Assembly (NCBI RefSeq): GCF_003945345.1
Contig: NZ_AP019308.1
Coordinates: 1,426,001 to 1,490,000, forward strand
Reading direction: 5' to 3'
From: Paenibacillus baekrokdamisoli
Lineage (GTDB): Bacteria > Bacillota > Bacilli > Paenibacillales > Paenibacillaceae
Length of the DNA stretch: 64,000 bases
The notes under the pieces were generated by a model. The model was not told where the DNA came from and made no database searches. It saw only the letters and a list, made by a program, of their open reading frames with translations. This document shows positions 8,733-17,024 of the stretch, piece by piece. The first letter of the stretch is position 1; each line of letters opens with the position of its first letter. The position numbers and the translations under genes are program-made.

Positions 8733-8956
8733 CAATAACCGTATATGCAATTAGGCCTATGAAGAGAATCCAACTCGGAGGCGTTGCGATCGGGACTGTG
8801 CAGCATTGGGCTGCAAGCGTCCTTTAAGTATTCCGGTACCGCACCGTTACCTGCGGATCAAGAGAATCGGTTCAGCAATGAACGATTAATTTGGGTGGCA
8901 CCGCGAACGCGTTCTTCGTCCCATTATGGGGAGAAGAACGCGTATTTTGTTATTTC
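8733..8956 (+). promoter_or_regulatory. T-box riboswitch leader of serS
   Basis: The T-box sequence TGGGTGGCACCGCG is at 8892-8905. It is followed at once by a terminator stem, ACGCGTTCTTC paired with GAAGAACGCGT (8907-8943), and a T-rich run. A stem-III-like hairpin CCGCA/TGCGG lies near 8840-8857. Uncharged tRNA binding would favour the antiterminator and switch serS on. A serine specifier codon is expected in stem I, but I could not place it reliably. Confidence 0.9.
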
Positions 8957-8976
8957 GCGAAGAGGAGTGCTTAGCC

Positions 8977-10251
8977 ATGTTAGACATTCGTACGATAAGA
9001 AACCGATCAGAAGAGGTGCAGCAAGCAGCAGATCAGAAAGGGATAAATTTCGATGTACTGGAACTCATTGCGATTGATGATCGAAGAAGGGCGCTTCTCA
9101 CGATAAGTGAAACGCTTCGGGCAGAACGTAATAAACGATCAGACAAGATTAAGCAGTTGATGATCGAGCACCGCAGGGAAGAAGCTAGTGCAGAGAGGGT
9201 AATCGCTCAGGAAAGTCTTGAGAAGTTAAGGACAGTTGACTTGGAGCTGCGAGATGTAGGGGCGGAATTTGAGAGGCTGATGCTGCTTGTACCTAATTTC
9301 ACTTCACCTACAACGCCTGTTGGAACAAGCGATAAGGACAATGTAGAGGTAAGAAGAACGGGAGAGCAGCCGATATTCAGCTTCCAGCCTAGAAACCACG
9401 TTGAAATCGGTCAAAGCTTGGATATTCTTGATTTGGAACGTGGGGTCAAAATTGGCGGGTCGAGACAATATGTGCTCAAAAATAATGGTTTGATGCTTCA
9501 TCGTGCTGTTCAGCAGCTTGCTCTTGATTTGTTGATAGAGCTAGGCTATACCCTGCTTGATGTACCGATTATGGTGAAGGAAGAGACGTTGGTTGCGTCG
9601 GGCTTCTTCCCAGGCCATCGGGATCAAACCTATGCGATTCAAGAGGAAGACAAGTGGCTGGTTGGGACGGCGGAAGTGCCGCTTGTATCTTATTATAGCG
9701 GTGAGGTGCTCGACTTAACTAAGCCTATGCTTCTTGGGGCTGTAAGCCCTTGTTATCGAAGTGAGATTGGATCAGCAGGACGCGATGTGCATGGCCTATA
9801 TAGAGTTCATCAATTCGCGAAAGTAGAGCAGGTTGTGATTTGTCAGGCTGATCTTGCACAGGCGGAAGCGATACTTGAGCAAATGACTGCCAATGCGGAG
9901 AAGCTGCTGCAGCTTCTTGAGCTTCCTTATCGGGTTGTTGCTGTTTGCACAGGGGATATGTCGCAAAAGAATTATAAGCAATATGATCTGGAAACCTGGA
10001 TGCCAAGCCGTAATAGCTACGGAGAAACACATTCGGCCTCACTGCTGCTCGACTTTCAGACCAGACGCTCGCGTATTCGTTACCGGGACGAGACAGGACA
10101 GCTGCAGTTTGCCTATACGCTCAATAACACAATGGTGGCAACGCCTCGTATTCTAATCCCATTGCTCGAGAATCATCAGCAGGAGGATGGATCGATCTAT
10201 GTACCAAAAGCGCTCCGTCCTTATATGAAAGGACAGGAAGCTCTTCGTTAG
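8977..10251 (+). CDS. serS: seryl-tRNA synthetase
   Basis: 424 aa, a normal length. The start at 8977 follows AGAGGAG; the longer frame begins inside the T-box terminator. The N-terminal ~110 residues form the tRNA-binding helical arm (EQRRALLTISETLRAERNKRS-like region), followed by the class II catalytic core with motif 2 GLYRVHQFAKVEQ and motif 3 NNTMVATPRILIPLLENHQQ. It charges tRNA-Ser with serine in the cytoplasm. The T-box makes expression respond to serine-tRNA charging. The active-site region is complete. Firmicutes can carry two serS genes; whether this is the only copy cannot be told here. Confidence 0.95.
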   Translation: MLDIRTIRNRSEEVQQAADQKGINFDVLELIAIDDRRRALLTISETLRAERNKRSDKIKQLMIEHRREEASAERVIAQESLEKLRTVDLELRDVGAEFERLMLLVPNFTSPTTPVGTSDKDNVEVRRTGEQPIFSFQPRNHVEIGQSLDILDLERGVKIGGSRQYVLKNNGLMLHRAVQQLALDLLIELGYTLLDVPIMVKEETLVASGFFPGHRDQTYAIQEEDKWLVGTAEVPLVSYYSGEVLDLTKPMLLGAVSPCYRSEIGSAGRDVHGLYRVHQFAKVEQVVICQADLAQAEAILEQMTANAEKLLQLLELPYRVVAVCTGDMSQKNYKQYDLETWMPSRNSYGETHSASLLLDFQTRRSRIRYRDETGQLQFAYTLNNTMVATPRILIPLLENHQQEDGSIYVPKALRPYMKGQEALR

Positions 10252-10278
10252 TCGTCTTTTAAGTCAAAAGGCATTCTA

Positions 10279-10315
10279 TTGATAGCGCTCCGACTTCAGG
10301 TTGGGGCGCTATCAA
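10279..10315 (+). terminator. strong hairpin after serS, no T-run
   Basis: TTGATAGCGCTCC pairs with GGGGCGCTATCAA with one G-T pair. No T-run follows, so it may protect the mRNA end or act as a weak terminator. Confidence 0.5.
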
Positions 10316-10323
10316 TATGGTAG

Positions 10324-10399
10324 GGGATGTGCAGGGATGTGCAGGGATGTGCAGGGATGTGCAGGGATGTGCAGGGATGTGCAGGGATGTGCAGGGATG
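10324..10399 (+). repeat. 10-bp tandem repeat GCAGGGATGT
   Basis: Six exact copies of GCAGGGATGT at 10331-10390, with a partial copy on each side. It is non-coding, between serS and the MoxR operon. There are no spacers, so it is not a CRISPR array. Confidence 0.95.
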
Positions 10400-10493
10400 A
10401 TCATCAAGTTAAGCTGTGGCGATTCCAACAATTAGCAGTTATACTGAAAAATAGGACTGCCATTTCTTTGGAAGATGAGAGGAGCACCGTCAG

Positions 10494-11459
10494 ATGACTT
10501 TGCAAAAGATTCAAGGGTTAGCGGATCGAATTCGTACGAATGTCAGTAAGGTAATCGTAGGCAAGGAAGCAATCATGGATCATTTATTCATCGCTATACT
10601 TACATCGGGACATGTCTTATTAGAGGATGTACCTGGAACAGGCAAGACCCTCCTTGCGAAAGCGCTGGCAAAATCAGTGCACTGCTCCTTCAAACGAATT
10701 CAATTCACTCCGGATCTATTACCGTCCGATTTGAGCGGTATTCACTTCTATAATCAAAAGCTCTCTGAATTCGAATTCAGACCGGGACCGCTGTTTACCA
10801 ATATAGTCCTTGCAGATGAGATAAACCGTGCAACGCCAAGGACACAATCCAGTCTTCTGGAATGTATGGAGGAACGGCAGGTAAGCATTGACGGGACCAC
10901 ACATCAGTTAAGCCGTCCTTTTCTCGTTATAGCCACCCAAAATCCAGTCGAGCAGCAAGGGACTTTCCCACTGCCAGAAGCGCAGCTGGATCGGTTTCTT
11001 TTTAAAGTGAAAATGGGTTACCCGTCAACAGCAGAAGGTATTGGTATTATGAAAAGATTCATGTCGGATAATCCAATTGACCAGCTGCAGCCTGTGACTA
11101 CAGTTGAAGAAATCGAAGAGGCTCAACGTATCTATACGTCGGTTGCTGTATCCGATGATTTACTATCGTACATGCTGGCAATTGTTGAAGCAACGCGGGT
11201 CCATGCGGATGCTGCACTTGGAGCTAGCCCTCGGAGCAGTCAAGCTTTGCTGAGAGCTTGTCAGGCTTTTGCCGCCTTACATGGACGAGATTATGTCATG
11301 CCTGATGATGTGAAAGCGATGTCGATCCCCGTGCTTGCACACCGGATCACGGTAAGAAGCGCTCAGCGGCTGCGACCAAACGCGGCAGAGAGTATTGTGG
11401 AATCAATCCTGCAAATGATTGCGGTACCTTCGGATACACCGCTTTTGACTCGCTCTTAA
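10494..11459 (+). CDS. MoxR-family AAA+ ATPase
   Basis: 321 aa. Walker A is DVPGTGKT (near residue 47), Walker B is VLADEINRATPRTQ, and the sensor region is IATQNPVEQQGTFPLPEAQLDRF, a typical MoxR/AAA_3 pattern. MoxR ATPases act as chaperones for maturation or regulation of partner proteins, often together with DUF58 or VWA proteins. It is the first gene of a three-gene cluster (29 bases before the DUF58 gene, which then overlaps the membrane protein). The start has GAGGAG upstream. The client is unknown. Confidence 0.9.
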   Translation: MTLQKIQGLADRIRTNVSKVIVGKEAIMDHLFIAILTSGHVLLEDVPGTGKTLLAKALAKSVHCSFKRIQFTPDLLPSDLSGIHFYNQKLSEFEFRPGPLFTNIVLADEINRATPRTQSSLLECMEERQVSIDGTTHQLSRPFLVIATQNPVEQQGTFPLPEAQLDRFLFKVKMGYPSTAEGIGIMKRFMSDNPIDQLQPVTTVEEIEEAQRIYTSVAVSDDLLSYMLAIVEATRVHADAALGASPRSSQALLRACQAFAALHGRDYVMPDDVKAMSIPVLAHRITVRSAQRLRPNAAESIVESILQMIAVPSDTPLLTRS

Positions 11460-11488
11460 GAGCAACCGGATGCGGAGGACGTTGGAGA

Positions 11489-12592
11489 ATGGGCATACAT
11501 TGGTATATTTTAAGTGCAATCGTCGTTATTATCATCCAACAGTTTGTGTTTCGTAGGTTCGGAATGAAGAAGCTGACTTATGAACGACGCTTTAGTGTAA
11601 GTCACTGCTTTGAGGGCGAGCGTATTGAAATGATTGAACGACTTACGAACAGTAAATCACTTCCAGTGCCATGGTTGCGGGTGGAATCACTGCTTCACAC
11701 GGGGCTAAAGTTTGAAAGAAATGCTAATTTTGATGTAAGCAGTGGGCAATTTTATCAGAATCATAAGAGCTTATTCAGTCTAATGGGCAATAAACAGCTC
11801 ACAAGAAGACATTCCGTACAATGTGTTCAAAGAGGCTTCTACCGGCTATCGAGTGCCTCACTTTCCTATGGTGATTTGTTCGGCATGTTCAGCTCCCATG
11901 TGAAATTGCCGCTTAAGGAAGAGCTTGTCGTGTATCCGCAGCCGGTCGACTACTCGGAACTAAACTTCCCCTCGCGAAGTTTCCAAGGAGATATTGCGGT
12001 GCGGCGCTGGATTGTAGAAGATCCATTCACGATCTCCGGTGTTCGCGACTATCACTCGGGTGATTCGCTAAAGACGATCAATTGGAATGCGACGGCACGA
12101 GCGGGCAAGCTTCAGGTTCATCGACGGGATTTCACAGCTGATTACAGGCTGATGATTCTGTTGAATGTAGAAGATCACGCCGAAATGTGGGATGTGGTAA
12201 AGGATACTGAGCTGATTGAGCAGGGGATTCGAATGGCTGCTGCGCTTGTGCAGTATGCCACAGAGCAAGGCTTGGAAACGGGATTTGCTGCGAATGGACA
12301 TGAGATTGATGTTCCTGGTATGCCAATGACTGTAGAACGGAGCAGTGGTAATGAGCATTTACTGCATATTTTAGAACAAATGGCCAAGCTAGTTATTGTA
12401 CGTGAAGTGCCTTTCGACGCGTTGCTCCATCAATTGACAGAGCGATGGCAAGATGAAGATTCCTATGATGTTGTCATCGTATCTGCCTTCATGAGCGAGA
12501 AGATCGAGCTGGCTATCGACAAAATGAGAAGCGGTGGTCATAGTGTGGACTGGATGCCGATCAATCTGGTGCGGGTAGGTGATTCGGCATGA
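11489..12592 (+). CDS. DUF58 domain protein
   Basis: 367 aa, one N-terminal hydrophobic helix (residues ~3-20) and then a large domain. The DUF58 hallmark FTISGVRDYHSGDSLKTINW lies in the second half, followed by a VWA-like region (YRLMILLNVEDHAEMWD). DUF58 proteins travel with MoxR ATPases and are thought to be their membrane-anchored partners. Its stop codon overlaps the start of the next gene by four bases (ATGA), indicating translational coupling. Precise function unknown. Confidence 0.88.
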   Translation: MGIHWYILSAIVVIIIQQFVFRRFGMKKLTYERRFSVSHCFEGERIEMIERLTNSKSLPVPWLRVESLLHTGLKFERNANFDVSSGQFYQNHKSLFSLMGNKQLTRRHSVQCVQRGFYRLSSASLSYGDLFGMFSSHVKLPLKEELVVYPQPVDYSELNFPSRSFQGDIAVRRWIVEDPFTISGVRDYHSGDSLKTINWNATARAGKLQVHRRDFTADYRLMILLNVEDHAEMWDVVKDTELIEQGIRMAAALVQYATEQGLETGFAANGHEIDVPGMPMTVERSSGNEHLLHILEQMAKLVIVREVPFDALLHQLTERWQDEDSYDVVIVSAFMSEKIELAIDKMRSGGHSVDWMPINLVRVGDSA

Positions 12593-13884
12593 AGCACAGA
12601 TGGAGAGATTTCACTTCAGTTTTTGTGATCGGAATCCTTGAGCTGTTGCTGATTTTTCCGATTGTATTGGTTCTCTACCTGCAGGCGCCGCCTACTTCAG
12701 CTTTATGGCAGCTGGTAGTCATGCAATTGTTCGGATATGCAGTTGGCTTTCTATTGAATGTTCTCTTGAAATTCAGGAACTCAGTTCCGCTGTTGATGAT
12801 TAGCCTTATCGTTGCAGGTGGCTTCAGCTGGATGCAAAATGGTGGCTCAGTAGAAGCTGCTGTCGAAACGATAGTCCTGACATTCTGCTTGTTTCGCGGT
12901 GAACGACTTGCGGTATCGTCAGCAGCACAAGGCGTGCCTCCCCGCCATTATAGTCTAGGATTGCTGGCCTATTTTATCGTATCCGTTATTTTTGGGATCA
13001 AGCATGATTATGCTTCCTCCTATCAAGCTTTGTTCACAGCTGCTGGACTCCTTGTACTTGTTCTTGCATTATTTAAGACCAATCGAGGTCTTGTCGATCA
13101 AGAATCGCTCTCTGGCAGCAACAAGCCTATGGTGGAGCCTACCGTCAGAAGACATAATCAACTCTTTGTCGGCATTTTGCTTGTCATCACGATACTTATC
13201 GTATTTAGTTATCAGATTCAAGCTTTGTTTGGATCATTATGGAGCATGCTGGTCGCTAGGCTGGCTAAGCTATTCTCAGGCAGTGGGAAGCAGAATCCCG
13301 TACCTGAACCAGTTCCTAATGAACCACCGCCTGAGCTGCCCTTTCCTGATGATGTTAAACCGCCTTCACACTGGGGCGATTATATTATGTATGGCTTGCT
13401 TGTATTGATTGCTGCGGCTCTGCTTTGGCTTGTAATTCGTAAGCTCAAATATTTGCCAAGCTGGTTTAAGCAGCTGCGCGAGAAGCTTGCAGAGCTTTTT
13501 AAGAGGGAAAAGCAAAAGGAATCTCCTCAGGGTTATGTAGATGATATTCAGAATATTAAGAAGCCAGGGCGGATTGGAAGCTTATGGCGGAGCTCTTTCA
13601 AAGAACCAAAGCTGCGTTGGAAGGATCTGAACGACTATGAATCGCGTATTCGCTATTTGTACAGACAATGGGTAGGGCGACGTGTGAGGAATGGCTATTC
13701 ATTCAAGCCTCATTTCACACCAAGCGAAACGGGTGCTGAGCTGAGTATGCAGCAGCAACTGCAAGATGCTGGATCGGCGGCGGAGCTCGTTCGTTCCTAC
13801 AATTCCGTTCGATATGGCGGGAAGCCTGTTTCGGATGAGCAGCTTCGTCAGCTGAAGGAGCAGCAAGATAAGGGCGGCCGGTAA
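12589..13884 (+). CDS. membrane protein with DUF4129-like C-terminus
   Basis: 431 aa. Several N-terminal membrane helices (roughly residues 10-160), a helix near 190-215, a Pro-rich linker (PEPVPNEPPPELPFP), another helix near 270, and a cytoplasmic C-terminal domain. The region RIRYLYRQWVGRRVRNGYSF plus SETGAEL matches the DUF4129 pattern seen at the end of transglutaminase-like proteins of MoxR/DUF58 operons. The transglutaminase domain itself is not visible here. ATGA overlap with the DUF58 gene supports a common complex at the membrane. Confidence 0.75.
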   Translation: MKHRWRDFTSVFVIGILELLLIFPIVLVLYLQAPPTSALWQLVVMQLFGYAVGFLLNVLLKFRNSVPLLMISLIVAGGFSWMQNGGSVEAAVETIVLTFCLFRGERLAVSSAAQGVPPRHYSLGLLAYFIVSVIFGIKHDYASSYQALFTAAGLLVLVLALFKTNRGLVDQESLSGSNKPMVEPTVRRHNQLFVGILLVITILIVFSYQIQALFGSLWSMLVARLAKLFSGSGKQNPVPEPVPNEPPPELPFPDDVKPPSHWGDYIMYGLLVLIAAALLWLVIRKLKYLPSWFKQLREKLAELFKREKQKESPQGYVDDIQNIKKPGRIGSLWRSSFKEPKLRWKDLNDYESRIRYLYRQWVGRRVRNGYSFKPHFTPSETGAELSMQQQLQDAGSAAELVRSYNSVRYGGKPVSDEQLRQLKEQQDKGGR

Positions 13885-14007
13885 CGGATAACGCCGCATA
13901 CATAAATATCCATCTTTGCGGGCATTCTAATCGGGGATAACATGACTGTGTATATACTTGGGAAACGAGTATAGCCCGAGGATGACAACTTCTAGGAGGA
14001 TGCAAAG

Positions 14008-14367
14008 ATGGATAATCAAAATCAGCCTGTGAATAGCCAGCAATTGAGCTATGAGCAGTTCCAAGAGCAAGTGATGAGGCAGCAGCAGCAGGAACAGATG
14101 CAAGCGCAGCAAGCGCTTCGCAATGCAGGCTTAGATCCAAAGTCGCAACAGGTACAGCAGGTCGTACAGGAGCTTCAAAATATTCAAAGTGAGCTCAACT
14201 TGGCGGAGAATCAGATTCAAATGCAAATGGATGCACAAAAACGTCAGATTCAAAGCATTCAACAACGCCTACAGCAGGCAGTGAAGCAAGTACAAAGTAC
14301 GCTGTCAGCCAATCAAGTATCGAATGCGTCGAATCAAACCATGCCAACGAATGGTTTCGTACAATAA
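14008..14367 (+). CDS. Gln-rich coiled-coil protein, 119 aa
   Basis: A strong AGGAGG precedes the ATG by 8 bases. The sequence is dominated by Gln, with heptad-like helices (QQVVQELQNIQSELNLAENQ) suggesting a coiled coil over residues ~45-100 and a low-complexity Asn/Ser tail. No signal peptide or cysteine. I do not recognise a family; such proteins are common in spore-formers, but no spore role can be claimed from this sequence. It is followed by its own terminator. Confidence 0.75.
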   Translation: MDNQNQPVNSQQLSYEQFQEQVMRQQQQEQMQAQQALRNAGLDPKSQQVQQVVQELQNIQSELNLAENQIQMQMDAQKRQIQSIQQRLQQAVKQVQSTLSANQVSNASNQTMPTNGFVQ

Positions 14368-14400
14368 AGTTTGGATGTATAGCTTATTTGCTAGATATAG

Positions 14401-14466
14401 CCCCTCGAAAGTGATTATGGTAATGCGGTGCAAGAAGCCGCTCCAAATTGCTGCGAGGGGTTTTTG
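14401..14466 (+). terminator. intrinsic terminator
   Basis: CCCCTCG at 14401-14407 pairs with CGAGGGG at 14454-14460, followed by TTTTT; inner AGCCGCTCC/GCGGTG-type pairing fills the stem. The next ~150 bases are AT-rich and hold nothing I can name. Confidence 0.75.
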
Positions 14467-14616
14467 CTGTCTAAAAGGAAGCTGAGAAAATTTTTTTATA
14501 TGTTAGATATATTTACATTAAATTATTGAAAATGGACACTATCCAGTCTAAAATGTAATATTATATAACATGTTTATTACTCTTAATGAAGCTTGGTTGT
14601 CATCTCTCATTCGTAA

Positions 14617-14745
14617 GCTGCGGATATGGAGGTCCCTTTCCTGGACGTGGAATGGGCGATCGGTGCCGATGGTCCGGATGAAATTGCGGTCAGTGTTGCA
14701 GTTGAGCTAATTACTGTTCGGTCACGAGGCCTGGGGAGGAACCAA
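14617..14745 (+). pseudogene. C-terminal remnant of XdhC/PucA (xanthine dehydrogenase maturation)
   Basis: Codons here read AIGADGPDEIAVSVAVELI then TVRSRG, which matches the conserved C-terminal end of XdhC-family proteins (IGADGPDEIAVSI-type). Nothing upstream continues the protein: an in-frame stop lies at 14614 and the preceding DNA is AT-rich. It is therefore the last ~40 residues of a deleted gene. The frame runs straight on into the lipoprotein gene, giving one artificial long ORF. A GGGGAGG site before 14746 shows the real start of the next gene. XdhC inserts the sulfurated molybdenum cofactor into xanthine dehydrogenase. Confidence 0.65.
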
Positions 14746-15927
14746 ATGAGAAAGCCAAATAAAGTGTGGACGATGGGTTTGTTATTCATCTTTACGATTG
14801 CGATCGTTTTTTCTGGCTGTTCGAAGAGCGACAATACAGCGGCAACGAACACGAATAAGGCGGACATAACGGCAAACGATGCAGCGAAGGGAAACACAAC
14901 CATAATTAATAAAGCTGTCATCCGCGCTCTCCGGTATATTCTCAACTGTATCCGCTTTGATGCCTGTTTGTTCTTCCATAAATTTTCCTCCTTGTTCATG
15001 CTGGTAAGTCCAGCCGCCATCTCTAGGAGGTCCAATTTAAACAAAAGCGACGCAAGGCTTTTTCTTCTCCGTGTCCGCTCGGAGCGAATCATAACCGATC
15101 TTGCGCAGAATCATGACATCATTTTTACGACAAGCTTCGGTTACATGGATTACACGTTGAACGTTGCAAAGAAGTTCCCAAAAATCATTTTCGAGCATTC
15201 GGCTGGCCACAAAACTGCGAATAATATGGGAACTTATTTCGGCAAAAACTTTGAAGGCAGTTATCTAGCTGGTATTGCGGCAGGTATAGTGACGAAGAAG
15301 AATCTACTCGGTTACGTCGGTGCTTTTCCAATTCCAGAAGTCATCTATAACATTAATGCATTTGCGCTAGGCGCGCAGAGCGTGAATCCAGATGCCAAAG
15401 TTAGTGTCGTATGGTCCAATACTTGGTACGATCCAACTACCGAACGACAAGCGGCGATCAGCTTGCTCGATAAAGGCGCAGATGTCTTGCTTGCTTATCG
15501 GGGTTCGTCGACTACTGTTCAAGCAGCTGCGGAACGAGGGGCATTCGCGAGCGGCAATGACTTTGACAGGACGAAGGATGCTCCAGATGATTATTTAACC
15601 AATCCGACTTGGAACAGGGGTCCCTATTATTCCAAAATTATGAAGGCGGTAGAGGCTGGAACGTGGACCAATGCGCCATATATGGGATCTCTTGCAGATG
15701 GCAGGGTAGACATTGCACCGCTTGGACCTAAGATTCCGGACGATGTGAAGAAGTTGGTAGCAGACGCTAAAGCGAAGATATTGGATGGCAGCTTGAAAGT
15801 GTTCACTGGCTCCATTATGGAAGCTAGTGGAGCTGAGAAGGTCAAAGCAGGCGATACCATGAGTCTAGAAGATATTTTGAAAATGGATTGGTTTGTTAAA
15901 GGAGTAGACGGCACTATTCCCAAGTAA
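14746..15927 (+). pseudogene. BMP-family purine-binding lipoprotein, broken by internal inversion
   Basis: Starts at ATG 14746 with a lipoprotein signal (lipobox FSGC). From about 15085 it reads as a normal BMP-family (basic membrane lipoprotein, nucleoside/purine ABC binding) protein: IIFTTSFGYMD, FEHSAGHKTANN, GTYFGKNFEGSYLAG, AAFPIPEV-like, MDWFVKGV. The part between is foreign in sense but, read on the other strand, gives GPPRDGGWTYQHEQGG and GIKADTVENIPESAD, the missing piece of the same protein. The piece has been inverted in place. The flipped piece also contains a TAA (minus strand, 15037-15039). The ORF stays open by chance, but the ligand domain cannot fold normally. Confidence 0.85.
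14921..15080. other. ~160-bp intragenic inverted segment
   Basis: Re-inverting approximately 14921-15080 restores one continuous BMP reading frame across both joints (..INKAVRADTEKKKP.. and ..IPESAEERIITDL..), except for one TAA. The ends carry only short GC-rich similarity (CGCTC/GAGCG), not long inverted repeats. Endpoints are good to a few bases. Confidence 0.8.
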
Positions 15928-15970
15928 CCACTAGCCTCTATTTCCCCCAACCAACAAATCCCTTGCAAGA

Positions 15971-16039
15971 GGTTATGGTTACACGGCTATTATTGTGGGA
16001 AGCATGCTCAGCAAGCTTCGTTTGCGCCGAATTGGATGA
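15971..16039 (+). pseudogene. remnant of ABC purine/nucleoside permease
   Basis: A short frame reads GYGYTAIIVGSMLSKLR before stopping. GYGYTAIIV is the conserved C-terminal transmembrane motif of the permeases that accompany BMP lipoproteins (GYTAIAVALLGRLHP-type). Only about 20 codons survive. It lies directly downstream of the lipoprotein gene where such a permease is expected, although the ATPase gene is gone. Confidence 0.5.
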
Positions 16040-16139
16040 AAGGAGAGGAAGGGATATGGATGATTTGTCGCTGCACGGGTTATGGCGAAATCCTTCGAGC
16101 AGTCCAAAGAGCCATCGAAATGGGGAGGGAATCGTTATG
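16036..16139 (+). pseudogene. C-terminal remnant of 2Fe-2S subunit of xanthine dehydrogenase-like enzyme
   Basis: The frame reads MICRCTGYGEILRAVQRAIE then stops. CRCTGY followed by an I..AV..A helix is the C-terminal signature of the CoxS/XdhC-type [2Fe-2S] subunit of molybdenum hydroxylases. The N-terminal ferredoxin part is missing. The stop overlaps the start of the deaminase fragment (ATGA), which suggests the original operon joint is preserved. Confidence 0.6.
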
Positions 16140-16352
16140 AATGAACAGCAGCGGGAACGGGATCTGCATGTACGTTATTTGCGAAAATGCATTGAAGTGT
16201 CCGAGCAAGCCATACTTTCTGGGAATATGCCTTTTGGCGCTATTCTCGTAGCCCCATCCGGAGAAATACTGCTGGAAAAGGGCAATATTGAAGTGACGGG
16301 ATCGATTTATGAAGCAGAGACCGCTGTCGTTCATGAGGGGTATTGGTCATGA
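16137..16352 (+). pseudogene. truncated purine nucleoside/guanine deaminase-like gene
   Basis: 71 codons starting at an ATG coupled to the preceding fragment. MPFGAILVAPSGEILLEKGN is typical of the CMP/dCMP-deaminase fold used by guanine deaminase and TadA-like enzymes. The zinc-binding HAE motif appears degraded: IYEAETAVV replaces an expected AHAETALV, and the PCxxC half is absent because the frame ends at 16352. The protein cannot be an active deaminase. The stop overlaps the uraD start (ATGA). Confidence 0.7.
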
Positions 16353-16849
16353 TTATAACACTCTGGCAATTAAACACACTCAGCCGTGAAATATTCGTCC
16401 ATTTGATTGGCGGCATATTCGAGCATTCCCCTTGGGTGGCGGACAAAGCTTGGGAACAAAGACCGTTTCATTCCTGTCAAGAGCTGCATGAAGCTATGAT
16501 GCGAACTGTTCACAAGGCAGCTCCCGAGCAGGTGCTGAGCTTGATACGTTCCCATCCGGATCTCGTAACCCGTTTAGAAATAAGTGAATTCTCTACGCTA
16601 GAGCAGAAGGGATCTGGACTTGATTGTCTATCTCCTGAGCAATTCAAGCAGTTCTCTAATCTGAATCGAGCTTATGTGGAGAAGTTCGGATTTCCTTTTG
16701 TTTATGCTATTCGCGGTAAGTCCAAGGAGGATATCCTCGAAGCGTTGAAAGCAAGAATGGAGCATACACCGATAGAAGAACGTCAGCTGGCACTAGTGGA
16801 GATTGGCCGAATCACCAAATTTCGTATACAGGATGTTGTTGAAGAATAA
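16349..16849 (+). CDS. uraD: 2-oxo-4-hydroxy-4-carboxy-5-ureidoimidazoline (OHCU) decarboxylase
   Basis: 166 aa, full length for the family. Key motifs are intact: SHPDLVTR (catalytic-loop region), FSTLEQKGSGLDCLSP, YVEKFGFPFVYAIRGKSK and the C-terminal ALVEIGRITKFRI helix. It converts OHCU to S-allantoin, the third step of urate breakdown. It starts at ATG 16349, overlapping the truncated deaminase. Its partners in the window are all broken, including the pucM tail just downstream, so it is probably a leftover of a dying operon and may not be expressed usefully. In some species uraD and pucM are fused; here a stop separates them. Confidence 0.88.
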   Translation: MIITLWQLNTLSREIFVHLIGGIFEHSPWVADKAWEQRPFHSCQELHEAMMRTVHKAAPEQVLSLIRSHPDLVTRLEISEFSTLEQKGSGLDCLSPEQFKQFSNLNRAYVEKFGFPFVYAIRGKSKEDILEALKARMEHTPIEERQLALVEIGRITKFRIQDVVEE

Positions 16850-16851
16850 AT

Positions 16852-16935
16852 GAAGAATTGTTGAATCCAAGTGCGCACTATCATGTCCCAATGCTATTTG
16901 CACCAGGAGGGTAGAGCACGTATCAAGGGAGCTAA
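16852..16935 (+). pseudogene. C-terminal remnant of 5-hydroxyisourate hydrolase (PucM/HIUase)
   Basis: Codons read NPSAHYHVPMLFAPGG, stop (TAG, 16912-16914), then STYQGS and a stop. HYHVPLLLSPxGYSTYRGS is the invariant C-terminal end of HIUase/transthyretin-related proteins, so the TAG replaces the Tyr codon of GGYSTY. Only the end of the gene remains, immediately after uraD. Confidence 0.75.
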
Positions 16936-17024
16936 AAGAGACATGTTGATACCAGGGCAGACTGGACTTCACTTTAAGCTTGGTGGTAGATTTAATCTAG
17001 ACCATAACTAAGGAGTGACTGATT

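Noticed and set aside
8926-8976. Upstream start for serS
   Set aside because: It lies in the T-box terminator; ATG 8977 has AGAGGAG and fits SerS length.
10324-10399. CRISPR-like array
   Set aside because: The units are contiguous 10-mers with no spacers, and there are no cas genes.
14607-15092. Minus-strand 161-aa ORF and a 65-aa ORF with a good-looking ribosome site (before 14979)
   Set aside because: The apparent start is an internal Met of the inverted BMP block; the AGGAGG-like sequence encodes Gly-Gly there. Not a separate gene.
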